Source: JAFGIT01 sp016929465 [NCBI: Candidatus Coatesbacteria bacterium] | GTDB lineage: Bacteria; B130-G9 | Assembly: GCA_016929465.1 (NCBI GenBank) | Contig: JAFGIT010000037.1 | Coordinates: forward strand, 1 to 12,313 | Direction of reading: 5' to 3' | DNA length: 12,313 nt | In this document: positions 1-7,782 of the stretch, one piece after another | How the letters are laid out: each line of letters begins with the position of its first letter | Numbering within the stretch: position 1 is the stretch's first letter | The notes under the pieces: generated by a model | Database searches by the model: none | Told to the model about the DNA's origin: nothing | What the model saw: only the letters and a program-made list of their open reading frames with translations | Program-made: the position numbers and the translations under genes

Positions 1-1397
1 ATGCCATCGGGGGGATGATATTCGAGGTAGGAGGCGGCGAGGCGACGGAGTTCTGCCCTTCGGCTCGAGGCGAGGTCGGGCAGGTTCGAGCGCATGAATT
101 CGGGGGTAAAAGACTCTGGTGGTATAGCCTCATAGTAGTCCCAGCCTTTTACCTTGGCCTCGTTCAGGTAATACTCTGTCCAGACGAGGTCAATGAGCAT
201 CTGCTGCGAGGCCTCGGTATGGAGGTCCGATAGTGGGATCATGCACGCATTGCGTACCATATATTCAGAATCACATGCTAGTCGCAGGAGCATCTCTTCG
301 CGACCCTCGAATGGCGTCAAGAGGCTTCCTGCTAACATGGCTCTAACCTTCCTGGAATTATCCCTTGAAAGCAATTCCGTGATCCGGGCCGCTTCCGGCG
401 ATGCGATCCTTGCGGCAGAGTGCGCAGCCGTGAACCTCGAATCCTCGTCTTCACTAGCGGCGAGCTCCCGAATTAAGCCTAATGCCTCGTCTTCCGGCAA
501 TAGATGTATGTGGTAATATCCTACGCCATGAGGAGGATTGGGATCTTCAGCTATTAGGTTTCTTATGATCTGCTGTGCTTCCGCCGATCCCTTGCCTAGA
601 AAATCCGCAAGCTGTACACGTCGGGCTGTGGCGATGTCTTCGTCACTGCATTCTCTCAAAGAAGCTCTGAGACATTCCTCGGCTTTCTCCCGTAATTCTG
701 GATCCGATTCGACGGCCTTCTTGAGGCCCTCGATTGCGAAACAAAAGGTCTGACCGTCTTCGCTCTCGAGTAATTTGCAGGACAAATCCACGATTGCTGG
801 GCCTTTTTTTACGGAGTCCGAAAACCTCAAAACGGCACTGATTGTATTTTCTAGCCGCTGATCGCCCTCCCCAACCAACTCGAGAAGAGAATCGATTTTC
901 TCTTGCCTGCCATCGCTTAGAATGCTCTCGATAATCGCATAGCTGGGAATCGGCTCCTCCCGAAGCATTTGCAGCAGAGTATCCATAGCCCGGTCATCGG
1001 CGATCGCGAAAAGCGCTTCAACACAGGCGAATCTCTTGAATCTCGCCATCTTGCTGTCAATCGGCTCTGGAAGATTGACGAAGCCCCTCTTCTCCTGATC
1101 GAATATGGGCCTGCTGTTCTGGACAACTGAATTGAGATAGATGTCCTTCAGGACCTCATATTCCCCCGCGAGGGCGTGGGCCCAGACTTCTCTGATCGGA
1201 TGGCCAACGATGGCGTCGCCTTCTCTGCCCATCATGGCGAGCGAAAGCCCAGCCGACAGCTGCCGCTGCCACTCGTATGGATGTGCCAAATTCACGGTGC
1301 TGAAAAATCGAAAGGCAATGGCAGTTGAAAAAAGAAGAGCAACCAGAACTCCGAAACAAAAGATGAATTTGGCCAGTCTTCGATATTCTCTCTTCAC
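1..1397 (-). CDS. HEAT-repeat-type protein with N-terminal membrane anchor, C-terminus cut off by the window edge
   Basis: The frame stays open from a GTG at 1397 to the left edge, giving at least 465 codons. GTG is the only possible start: the frame is closed upstream by a TAA, no other start codon lies between, and a GGGAG ribosome site sits 8 bases before it. Residues about 10-29 are hydrophobic after a basic start (MKREYRRLAKF), which suggests a signal anchor or signal peptide. The rest is alpha-helical and rich in Leu, Ala and Glu, with HEAT-like helical pairs such as FACVEALFAIADDRAM and VRAMLAGSLL. It is a clear paralogue of the protein at 4721-6097. Shared blocks include IREVWAHALAGEYEVLK against IKEIWRHSLVGEYDALK, and PFEGREEMLLRLA against PFEGREEIVLRLA. 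HEAT solenoids usually act as protein-binding scaffolds, so an envelope scaffold role is inference. Several dozen C-terminal residues are probably missing. A promoter at 1445-1472 suggests separate transcription. Confidence 0.82.
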   Translation of the reverse strand, partial: MKREYRRLAKFIFCFGVLVALLFSTAIAFRFFSTVNLAHPYEWQRQLSAGLSLAMMGREGDAIVGHPIREVWAHALAGEYEVLKDIYLNSVVQNSRPIFDQEKRGFVNLPEPIDSKMARFKRFACVEALFAIADDRAMDTLLQMLREEPIPSYAIIESILSDGRQEKIDSLLELVGEGDQRLENTISAVLRFSDSVKKGPAIVDLSCKLLESEDGQTFCFAIEGLKKAVESDPELREKAEECLRASLRECSDEDIATARRVQLADFLGKGSAEAQQIIRNLIAEDPNPPHGVGYYHIHLLPEDEALGLIRELAASEDEDSRFTAAHSAARIASPEAARITELLSRDNSRKVRAMLAGSLLTPFEGREEMLLRLACDSEYMVRNACMIPLSDLHTEASQQMLIDLVWTEYYLNEAKVKGWDYYEAIPPESFTPEFMRSNLPDLASSRRAELRRLAASYLEYHPPDG

Positions 1398-1444
1398 GGC
1401 AATTTCTCCCTGTTTAACAGCCGGTTATCATGGTGTCACCCAAT

Positions 1445-1472
1445 ATAATATCGACTTAGCGCTATTTTGCAA
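1445..1472 (-). promoter_or_regulatory. Candidate sigma70-type promoter of the left-edge HEAT gene
   Basis: On the minus strand a -35 box TTGCAA (1472-1467) and a -10 box TATTAT (1450-1445) are separated by 16 bases. They lie about 45 bases upstream of the GTG start at 1397. The surrounding DNA is AT-rich compared with the neighbouring genes. Promoter matches by eye are common by chance, but position and orientation fit the gene. Confidence 0.5.
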
Positions 1473-1530
1473 TAGGAATCTCTATGGATAAAACCTCAGG
1501 AGCACCCCGGACACTAATTCTCGGACTCCA

Positions 1531-1770
1531 TCACTGATTCTTGTCGGCTCTGCGCTCTCTGCAAGGCTGCAACAAGGCTTCGAGGTCGAATTTCTCGCCC
1601 TCTTTCGCCCACCACGCGGTCCACTTGTCAAGGCCCACGTCGTTCCTATCCGAGAGCTCGGTACCAAGATACTCAGATAGTGTGGCGAACAGGTTGTGGC
1701 CGTAATTGACGCCTGTATCGAGCATTTCGGACTCGTCTGACTCGCGCTGCCTCCTCAAGCTGGCCCTTCG
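1531..1770 (-). pseudogene. Probable remnant: C-terminal tail of a HEAT-type protein, in frame after the propeller gene's TGA
   Basis: About 79 codons lie open directly after the TGA (1773-1771) of the propeller gene, in the same frame, and end at a TGA at 1533-1531. The reading contains HNLFATLSEYLGTELSDR followed by LDKWTAWWAKEGEKFD. The pattern of a helix, a Leu-Gly stretch, W..WW and a charged end resembles the tail often found at the C-terminus of bacterial HEAT-repeat proteins. That comparison is from memory, not from a search. Without readthrough the stretch has only a TTG (1758) or an internal ATG as possible starts, and no ribosome site stands out. I read it as the leftover 3' end of another HEAT gene, related in type to the two flanking HEAT genes. 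The alternatives are a chance open frame, a small separate gene, or a C-terminal extension made by TGA readthrough. Confidence 0.45.
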
Positions 1771-4071
1771 TCACATCTCGCCGAAACTCCATCGCGTTGA
1801 AGCGAGGTTGCTCATTGCCTCGGACGAGCCTGCCGCATAGAAGACCGCATACCAAGCATAGTCGCCTGGGGTAAGGCTGCCTGGCAGCATCACGGTGTAG
1901 AAGCAGAAGTCCTGCAGCGTGAAGCCCTGCGGCATAGGGGCCAAGGAGAAGCATGGCGTCATGTCGTACCAGAAGTTCGGCCAGAACAGAACCCGACCGT
2001 CTGGTAGGAGGATCGCGATGTAAAGCTCGACGTCCAGGTCGTCGCCGGTGTTCGTGACGGAGATGAACGCGTTCTGCGATTCGCCGGCAGTATAGGAGCC
2101 GTAGTCGGTTGCGAGTGAGACGTTGATGGGTGGCCCGATTGTCTTGGTGTAGGAGTATAGAGACGATCCTGCGAATGCGCAGAGCACCCTGTTGAGCTCC
2201 CAAGGGTCAACTGCGATCTGGAACAGCGATGTTTGCTCCATCTTCGGACATTCGATGCGCTCCCAACCCGTGCCCGTAACGTTCAGCTGGTAGAGCCCGG
2301 CGTAGAACGATGTAACGCCCAGCGCGCCCGTGCCAGCGTAAATGAGGCTGGAGTCATTCGGGTCGATCGCAATGTCATTAACGACCTTGTCGAGGAGCCC
2401 CGCGCCGAGAGCAGTGAAAACCGATCCGCCCAAAGTCGCGAGCCAGACTCCCTCGCCCATAAATGTCCCGATGTAAACTCGGTCGCTATTCTCTGGGTCG
2501 ATCGTGATGCTGTTCACACCCTCTTGGATATTTCTTACGAAACTCCAACTCCTCCCCCCGTCAGCACTTCTATAGATGTCTTTTCCGAGCACCACCCAAA
2601 GAACATCTCCGTCGCTCGGTGCAATCTCGATGATATTCACGTACCTCGATTCCTCCGGCAGCCCCTCATTCGATTCAGCCCAGGTCGCTCCGCGGTCACG
2701 AGAGACCATCACACCTCGCGTCCTAGTGCCTATGTAGAGATTCTCCCCAGTCTCGTAGTCGATAGCAAGACCGGACGCACCGCAGCCGGGCTCGAGCAAC
2801 GTCTCCCACGGCTCATCGCCGGTGTTCTCGGAGCGCTTGAGCTTCGAGCCGCCTCTTGTGTCCCAGATATAGACGGCAGAGTCGTCGCATGGGTCCAGCG
2901 TTGCCCACTCAGCATTGATCGCGGTCGTCGTCTGAGCGACGCCGAGCAACTGCCAGTCCTCCCCCTCTGTCTTTCTGAAGAGATTGCCCAAGGCTGTCGT
3001 CAGGACAAGGCCAGGGACGCGGCTACTCACCGCGGTGCTAGTCACGCTCAGGCCTGAAATGCCGTTGTTGCACGGATGCCAGCCTTCGCCTCCGTCTGTC
3101 GTGCGATATACTCCATAGAGGCTCGCCAACCAAATGTCGAGGGTGCTGCTCTGTGACACACACAAGTCGCCAGTCACATAGTTCCCTATCAGCACCCCCT
3201 GGTTCCTTTGCAGCCAAGTAGCACCAGAATCTGCCGTCATCACCACGCCGAACTGGCCGGCGGCGTAGAGCGTGTCTGGCTGAGACCGCGAAGTCGCGAT
3301 CTTGTCCGTCGGGAGCGTCCAGACCTTCTGCCAGCTGTCGCCGCCGTCGGTTGAGTGGTGGACCCCCGCAGGGCCGCAGGCAAAGACATTATCCCGGTTG
3401 TCCCACTGCACAACCGCCCTTTTTATCTGTCCCTCTAACTGTGTTACCTGGACTCGCTCCCAGCCACTCTCGAGCTGCTCCGACCTGTAAAGCCCTATCT
3501 CCTTGCCGCAGAGGAACATGTAGCAGGACTTGCCGGGATCGCTGCTACTGAAGTAGGAGAACCCGGTCCCATCGGGCAATCCGCCGCCGATCTTCTCCCA
3601 GTCCGACACGCAATCTGTCGAAACGAAAAGCCCCGCGGAGGTGCAGGCCAAAAGACGCCGCCCATTCTGAGTATCATCAATAAAAGACAGCCAATAGATG
3701 TTGCCCAGTGAGTCCTCCTGCACACGCTCCCATCTATCGCCTCCGTCTCGAGAGACGAACAGCAGGCCTCGCCTGGCCGTCCCGGCCGCGACCTCTTCCC
3801 CCGCGCCGGCAACAGCAACGCAGTCCACGCCAACCTTGTCCGGCAGCTTGACGAGCTCCCAGCTCTCGCCTCCGTCAACGGACTTGAATAGCTGTGGGGA
3901 GACCGATGTAAAGAGCACATTGGGGTCCTCAGGCGCCTGGCCAAGACACTCCATAAATCCGCCATACGGTCCTACCGGCATCCACAGCGCTGCGCAGAAT
4001 GTGATACAAGGAAGAAGGAGCAGCAGCCCAAACACAATTATCCCCTTACACACTGAAAATAACCTTGTCAT
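1771..4071 (-). CDS. Secreted Asp-box (BNR/sortilin-type) beta-propeller protein
   Basis: This is a 766-residue protein. The frame is open from 4131, but I chose the ATG at 4071: GGAGGT lies 8 bases before it, and a typical signal peptide follows at once (basic MTRLFSVCKG, then a hydrophobic run to about residue 27). Seven good Asp boxes (S/T-x-D-x-G-x-x-W) are visible: SVDGGESW near 65, SRDGGDRW near 107, STDGGDSW near 240, TADSGATW near 280, TTDGGEGW near 325, SRDRGATW near 457 and SADGGRSW near 502. There is also a degenerate copy, STDCVSDW, near 151. Together they indicate one large or two smaller beta-propellers. Residues about 650-766 form a separate beta-rich domain with LYIAILLPDGRVLFWP and GDYAWYAVFY, like the accessory domain found at the end of many large exported proteins. 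Nothing shows sialidase catalysis, so the likely role is binding at the cell surface or in the periplasm. The ligand is unknown. Confidence 0.85.
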   Translation of the reverse strand: MTRLFSVCKGIIVFGLLLLLPCITFCAALWMPVGPYGGFMECLGQAPEDPNVLFTSVSPQLFKSVDGGESWELVKLPDKVGVDCVAVAGAGEEVAAGTARRGLLFVSRDGGDRWERVQEDSLGNIYWLSFIDDTQNGRRLLACTSAGLFVSTDCVSDWEKIGGGLPDGTGFSYFSSSDPGKSCYMFLCGKEIGLYRSEQLESGWERVQVTQLEGQIKRAVVQWDNRDNVFACGPAGVHHSTDGGDSWQKVWTLPTDKIATSRSQPDTLYAAGQFGVVMTADSGATWLQRNQGVLIGNYVTGDLCVSQSSTLDIWLASLYGVYRTTDGGEGWHPCNNGISGLSVTSTAVSSRVPGLVLTTALGNLFRKTEGEDWQLLGVAQTTTAINAEWATLDPCDDSAVYIWDTRGGSKLKRSENTGDEPWETLLEPGCGASGLAIDYETGENLYIGTRTRGVMVSRDRGATWAESNEGLPEESRYVNIIEIAPSDGDVLWVVLGKDIYRSADGGRSWSFVRNIQEGVNSITIDPENSDRVYIGTFMGEGVWLATLGGSVFTALGAGLLDKVVNDIAIDPNDSSLIYAGTGALGVTSFYAGLYQLNVTGTGWERIECPKMEQTSLFQIAVDPWELNRVLCAFAGSSLYSYTKTIGPPINVSLATDYGSYTAGESQNAFISVTNTGDDLDVELYIAILLPDGRVLFWPNFWYDMTPCFSLAPMPQGFTLQDFCFYTVMLPGSLTPGDYAWYAVFYAAGSSEAMSNLASTRWSFGEM

Positions 4072-4138
4072 CGATTTCGACCTCCATTTCCTCGGCATTG
4101 GTTCTGTTGCCGCATTGCATAGACTCATCACAGTAATT

Positions 4139-4160
4139 GGAGGGCTGGGCCGGGCCCTCC
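4139..4160 (-). other. GC-rich hairpin between the small secreted-peptide gene and the propeller gene
   Basis: A perfect 7-bp inverted repeat, GGAGGGC and GCCCTCC, encloses an 8-base GC-rich loop. It lies in the 106-base gap between the stop at 4178 and the start at 4071. No U-run follows on the minus transcript, so it is not a classical intrinsic terminator. It could be an attenuator or an RNA-processing or stabilising stem that sets the two genes to different levels. Confidence 0.45.
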
Positions 4161-4177
4161 GTCATTTTAGTGTAATC

Positions 4178-4372
4178 CTACTGACAGTCCGGCGTGTAGT
4201 TGCCTGACAGCACGCAACTCACGCTGCCGCTGTGCATCTCATCTGATCCAAGCGATTGGGGCGAGGCACTAGTCAGGTCCTGTTTGGGACGTGTGGAGAG
4301 GATGGAGAAACCCGCGAGGACGAGGCTGCAAGCAAGTGCCAGCAACAAAGCAAAACCAACTCGCTTGACCAA
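4178..4372 (-). CDS. Small exported peptide (64 aa) of unknown function
   Basis: I do not recognise a family. The TTG start at 4372 is the first possible one: a TGA closes the frame three codons upstream, and an AGGTGG-type ribosome site lies just before it. The product begins with a basic tip and a hydrophobic segment (MVKRVGFALLLALACSLVLAG), which reads as a signal peptide or signal anchor. A Cys at residue 15 gives a weak lipobox-like context, ALAC. The mature part is short, polar and rich in Ser, ending SVSCVLSGNYTPDCQ with two Cys that could pair. The gene lies upstream of the propeller gene on the same strand, so the two may be co-transcribed and both act outside the cytoplasm. Small size and lack of homologues known to me keep confidence moderate. 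Confidence 0.5.
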   Translation of the reverse strand: MVKRVGFALLLALACSLVLAGFSILSTRPKQDLTSASPQSLGSDEMHSGSVSCVLSGNYTPDCQ

Positions 4373-4720
4373 TTTTCTTCACCACCTTTCGATTAGCCTC
4401 CCGGGTACGGGCCTGCCGGATAGCCCAGCTCCTCAACAACACCGGCTCGAGAGGCCAAGTCTTAAGGCTTATCCGAGTTCAGCCTAATGCGAAGAGGGAT
4501 AGTCTTAGGGACATGCTATGCTCGCGATAGAGCCTGTGTCAAGCACTATTTGGAGCTCGAGGACACCTACCGGGACCGAGATAGCCCTTCTTTGTCCACA
4601 GATTCCGGACGAGCCCCTATCCCTGTCGAAAATAGGGGCAGCGATAGGAGCAGACATATTGAGGCCAGCGCTATCGATGTTTTCAGCTCGTGTCCAGCTT
4701 GTCCTCCGGCTTATCTCCTG
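4373..4720. other. 348-base gap with no convincing gene
   Basis: This lies between the stop of the HEAT gene at 4721 and the start of the small peptide gene. Open frames here are short and have no protein-like composition. The only structure I see is the inverted repeat at 4613-4639. No clear promoter for the downstream minus-strand genes stood out, although one must exist here if they are not transcribed from further upstream. Confidence 0.6.
4613..4639. repeat. Inverted repeat downstream of the HEAT gene, possible weak terminator
   Basis: A perfect 8-bp stem, GCCCCTAT and ATAGGGGC, flanks an 11-base loop. It begins about 80 bases past the stop of the HEAT-repeat gene. No T-run follows on either strand, so Rho-independent termination is doubtful. 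Its position at the end of the right-hand gene block is suggestive. Confidence 0.35.
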
Positions 4721-6097
4721 CTAATCAATGGAAAGCACCTCCCGCAGCTTCTCAGGTTTGATCCTATAGAGTGCCCCATAAGCGATTCGGCGCACATCTA
4801 GAGATCGATCTTCGGTCAGCATGAGAAGCACATCATCCATATCACCCATGGAATACATCTCTATGAGCGCAACGGCCAGTTCCCTGTCCTTGGGACGGCT
4901 GCTCTTGCTCAATTTCATCACTTTGGTTTTCAGATAGTCGGACGCGAGAGTGTGAGGTGATTGCGACAGGCCCATTAACGCCCATTGGGCAATATCCCGA
5001 TCGCCGCTTTCTATGAAGTCCAGTAGGACGCGTTGTGCCCTGGGAGAGTCAAGCGTCGCAAGAGACCAAGTCGATGATTTGCGAACCTCTTCTGACTCGT
5101 CATTCGCTAATCTCAGGACAATCTCCTCCCGCCCCTCAAACGGCTTTTTAAGGCCACCGGCAACAACTTGTCTCACTCGGACCGATCCATCTGTCTGCAA
5201 TCTCTTGATTATCGGGATGGTATTTTTGGAGGAGTAATCGCAGGCAATACTGGCCGCCCAGGCGCGACAGGCCTCATCATCAGAGCGAGAGAATTTCTCC
5301 AGATAGCCCATCACTTCTTCCTCCGGCAGCTTGTGCAAGATACCGAAAACATGGTCATGAGGGGGATTCTTTGCCCTTGCCAGAAGAGACCGGATCATCC
5401 CCTGCACATCAGGCCCTTCCATATTCCCGAAGGCACCAGCCAAATTCATCATGACTTGCCGGTCTTTCATATTCTTCGGGTCCAGGAAATAGGAAATAAG
5501 GCACTGCTTGGCCTTGACATGAAGTTCTGCCAGGCAATCAGGGACTTTTCCGAGAGCATGCGCTGCCATCGTCGAAACGCCTCGAGATTCATCCTGGAGC
5601 ATCTTGCAGAGCAAATCCACCGGCCGTGGGCCGCAATTCTCGAAATTGCAGCTGTTGAAGGCGAGGGCGATCTCATGCCTGACCTGGTAGTGCTCGCTCT
5701 CGGCGAGAGAATATATCTTCTCCATTGCAGCTTCGTTGCCCGATGCAAGAATCGCCTGGGCGATCGGCAGGCTGGGTATGGGATAGGCCTTCAGTGAATC
5801 ATCCAAGATACCCACTAGAACCATCGTGGCGCCATCGTCGGCAATCGCCCCGAGAGCATCCACGCAAGTTCCCTTCAAAAGCTCAACATCTTCACCTGAA
5901 TCAGACGCATTCGGGGAGTAATACATCGCCTTCAGCGCGTCATATTCACCTACTAGTGAGTGTCTCCATATCTCCTTGATTGGATCGGCCTTCTGCTCCG
6001 CCTCTTCGCAGCAAAATTGGATAGCGACAATGAGCGCTAATGCGATGCAGGCGACAATTTTGAGAATGGTCCTGTTTGTTTTCCTGCCGACGATCAT
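4721..6097 (-). CDS. HEAT-repeat protein with N-terminal membrane anchor or signal peptide
   Basis: This is a complete protein of 458 residues. The ATG at 6097 lies 11 bases after the stop of the glycosyltransferase gene, so the two are almost certainly co-transcribed. Its ribosome site is weak (AAGAG), which fits translational coupling. Residues about 10-28 are hydrophobic after a basic start and end in a Cys pair (29-30), so the protein is anchored in or exported across the inner membrane. From about residue 45 to the end it is made of repeated helical pairs of roughly 30-40 residues, for example around 137-150, 170-185, 305-330, 335-362 and 430-446. Typical turns are SVRVRQVVAGGL and SEEVRKSSTWSLATL. 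It is the paralogue of the left-edge protein at 1-1397. No catalytic motif is visible, and no PBS-lyase function is implied. A scaffolding role linked to envelope glycan work is inference from its neighbour. Confidence 0.85.
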   Translation of the reverse strand: MIVGRKTNRTILKIVACIALALIVAIQFCCEEAEQKADPIKEIWRHSLVGEYDALKAMYYSPNASDSGEDVELLKGTCVDALGAIADDGATMVLVGILDDSLKAYPIPSLPIAQAILASGNEAAMEKIYSLAESEHYQVRHEIALAFNSCNFENCGPRPVDLLCKMLQDESRGVSTMAAHALGKVPDCLAELHVKAKQCLISYFLDPKNMKDRQVMMNLAGAFGNMEGPDVQGMIRSLLARAKNPPHDHVFGILHKLPEEEVMGYLEKFSRSDDEACRAWAASIACDYSSKNTIPIIKRLQTDGSVRVRQVVAGGLKKPFEGREEIVLRLANDESEEVRKSSTWSLATLDSPRAQRVLLDFIESGDRDIAQWALMGLSQSPHTLASDYLKTKVMKLSKSSRPKDRELAVALIEMYSMGDMDDVLLMLTEDRSLDVRRIAYGALYRIKPEKLREVLSID

Positions 6098-6108
6098 GCT
6101 AATCGCTC

Positions 6109-7266
6109 TTATATTGATGCCCTACGTGCCGCGATAGCCTCAATGACATTAGCCAGCCTAGACCACGAAAAACCGTCCAGGACGGCCTCTATATTCGCGG
6201 CGAAGTCTATACTACCCCTATCCTGGGAAAATTGGAACACTGTCTCCGCAATCGCCTCTGGGCTCTCCTTCGGGACCACGTATCCGGTCTTGCCCTCGTC
6301 AACGACTTCGGGCAGGCCCCCGACGTCCGTCGTGATGACCGGCTTTTTAAAGCCATAGGCTATCTGGATGATACCACTCTGTGTGGCCTCTCGGTAGGGC
6401 AGTATCACGATGTCTGCTGCGTTGAAATAGCGCGATACCTCGCTATCGGGCACATACTTGTCGATAATCGTCACACCATCCTGGATCATGAGCTCAGAAA
6501 CCATCTTATCGAACTGCTCCCGGCCCTCCCAGAACTCGCCAACTATCAGAAGATGAGCGTTGAGCTTCTCTCGAATTCTCGGCATCGCCTTGATCAAGAG
6601 ATCGAGCCCCTTATATGGCCTTACGAAGCCGAAGAAGAGCAAGACCAACTTGTCATCTTCGATGCCAAGTGCCTTCCTGGGCTGCCGAGGATTCTCTTCT
6701 TCCCCTGATGGGCTTTGACACGCGAAGAAGTCATAAATCGGGTGGACATGCTTGATGACCTCGATGTGGGGCGCGGCTTCCTTGATCAGTTCCATCTCTT
6801 GCTCTGAGTGGACGATGGCGAACTCGCCCCGCTTCAGAAGAGCTTTGACCAACAATAGGTGCATCCTGGACGCATCGTGGGGGATGACATTGTGGCAGAT
6901 GAATAGCGTTCTTACCGCGATGCGCCTTCTCACCATCGACACAACCGATAGTATTGGGGGAACGAGAAAAGTCACCCAGAAGGGCACGATGAGCGTATCA
7001 GGCCTCAGGTCGATGATCCGTTTGGCTGTCCTTCTCCAGGTGAATGGATTCATCGTATCGAGGCGGTAGTCCACCTTTTCGGGAGGCTTCAAAGAGCAGT
7101 CGTTCTCGACCTGGGATTTCCCGGGGAACAGCATCTCGGGATAAAGCCGAGAAAAGGAGATGACATTGACTTCTGCCCTACTCGCCAGCTCGTTCGCGAG
7201 AAGCGTCGTATAATGTGCGATCCCGCCCCTCAGCGGGACAACCGGCCCCAGAATGCAGTAGGACAT
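6109..7266 (-). CDS. Glycosyltransferase family 4 (GT-B fold)
   Basis: This 385-residue protein has the usual length for the family. It would transfer a sugar from a nucleotide-sugar donor to a lipid-linked or polysaccharide acceptor on the cytoplasmic face. The N-terminal Rossmann domain shows PLRGGIAHYTTLLANEL (11-27), the acceptor-side Gly-Gly loop, and ICHNVIPHD (123-131). The C-terminal domain shows GFVRPYKGLDLLIKAM (213-228), where Arg216 and Lys219 match the phosphate-binding pair. It is followed by ADIVILPYREATQSG (284-298) and ITTDVGGLPEVV (311-322). In the usual E-x7-E motif the first Glu is present (293) but the second position is Gln301. Subfamilies with an ATQSG loop tolerate this. 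There is no membrane segment. The HEAT-repeat gene follows 11 bases later. The substrate cannot be told from sequence; exopolysaccharide or glycolipid is likely. Confidence 0.93.
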   Translation of the reverse strand: MSYCILGPVVPLRGGIAHYTTLLANELASRAEVNVISFSRLYPEMLFPGKSQVENDCSLKPPEKVDYRLDTMNPFTWRRTAKRIIDLRPDTLIVPFWVTFLVPPILSVVSMVRRRIAVRTLFICHNVIPHDASRMHLLLVKALLKRGEFAIVHSEQEMELIKEAAPHIEVIKHVHPIYDFFACQSPSGEEENPRQPRKALGIEDDKLVLLFFGFVRPYKGLDLLIKAMPRIREKLNAHLLIVGEFWEGREQFDKMVSELMIQDGVTIIDKYVPDSEVSRYFNAADIVILPYREATQSGIIQIAYGFKKPVITTDVGGLPEVVDEGKTGYVVPKESPEAIAETVFQFSQDRGSIDFAANIEAVLDGFSWSRLANVIEAIAARRASI

Positions 7267-7437
7267 CTTTACATCAGCTCCATGGGCGAATCCCGAACAT
7301 CAAACGACTGGCGCACACATGGGACGAGACGAGCCATCAGCCGGATAAAACATCGCAAATAACCGGCCCTTTTGACCGTAATCTGCGACCTGGATGGGCG
7401 CGGACGGGCATTCTCGCTACCAAGCGCTGCACAATCT
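7267..7437. other. Intergenic gap between toxin gene and GT4 gene
   Basis: This 171-base gap contains a short minus-strand open frame that overlaps the toxin end and reads into Arg/Ser-rich, low-quality protein. I see no convincing terminator hairpin and no clear promoter, so I cannot say whether the GT4 gene is read through from the toxin-antitoxin unit. Confidence 0.5.
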
Positions 7438-7782
7438 CTAATCCAGCTCAAAAAGCCTATTCAATTTCAGACGGATTTCGCTGACCTTGTCATCAGGAAT
7501 GCAACCGAGCTCCCGAACTATCGCCGATACTGGAACTGTCATCAGTCGATGCAGTCTGATGGTGGAGGCAACCTTGAGCCCAGTGACGTTGAAATCGGGC
7601 CTTCCCGCATCAATCAAGAGGTCGCTCTCCAGCCTCACAGGGGGGATTCTACTACTTATGAATGCAACTATGACATGCTTGAATGCACCTTTGGGTTCAC
7701 AAAGGCAAACTGCCGGTCGGACCTTCGAGGCATGCAGGTCATCAAATGGGAAGGGTATCAGGACTATTCGGTATTTGAGCAT
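7438..7782 (-). CDS. Type II toxin, PemK/MazF family endoribonuclease
   Basis: The product has 114 residues, a typical length for the family. It begins MLKYRIVLIPFPFDDL and continues KVRPAVCL, the first beta strands and conserved Arg-Pro of the MazF/PemK fold. Then come HVIVAFISSRIP and TGLKVASTIRLHRLMTVP, the strand carrying the conserved Ser/Thr region near the active site. The end, VRELGCIPDDKVSEIRLKL, is the usual C-terminal helix. Members cut RNA, usually mRNA at short specific sites, and are inhibited by the partner antitoxin. The ATG overlaps the antitoxin end by 19 bases and has no strong ribosome site, which is typical of translational coupling in these operons. The fold-specific residues look intact, so the toxin is probably active. 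Its cleavage specificity is unknown. Confidence 0.92.
   Translation of the reverse strand: MLKYRIVLIPFPFDDLHASKVRPAVCLCEPKGAFKHVIVAFISSRIPPVRLESDLLIDAGRPDFNVTGLKVASTIRLHRLMTVPVSAIVRELGCIPDDKVSEIRLKLNRLFELD

Noticed and set aside
2233-3057. Plus-strand 274-codon open frame opposite the propeller gene
   Set aside because: It is antisense to a clear Asp-box protein, is rich in Arg, Pro and Ser, and has no recognisable motif; it is a shadow of the real gene.
4072-4131. Upstream 20-codon extension of the propeller gene
   Set aside because: It places a polar stretch before the signal peptide, whereas the ATG at 4071 has an excellent ribosome site and immediately starts the signal sequence.
7269-7451. 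60-codon minus-strand open frame between toxin and GT4 genes
   Set aside because: It begins with TTG inside the toxin end, has no ribosome site and has no protein-like pattern.
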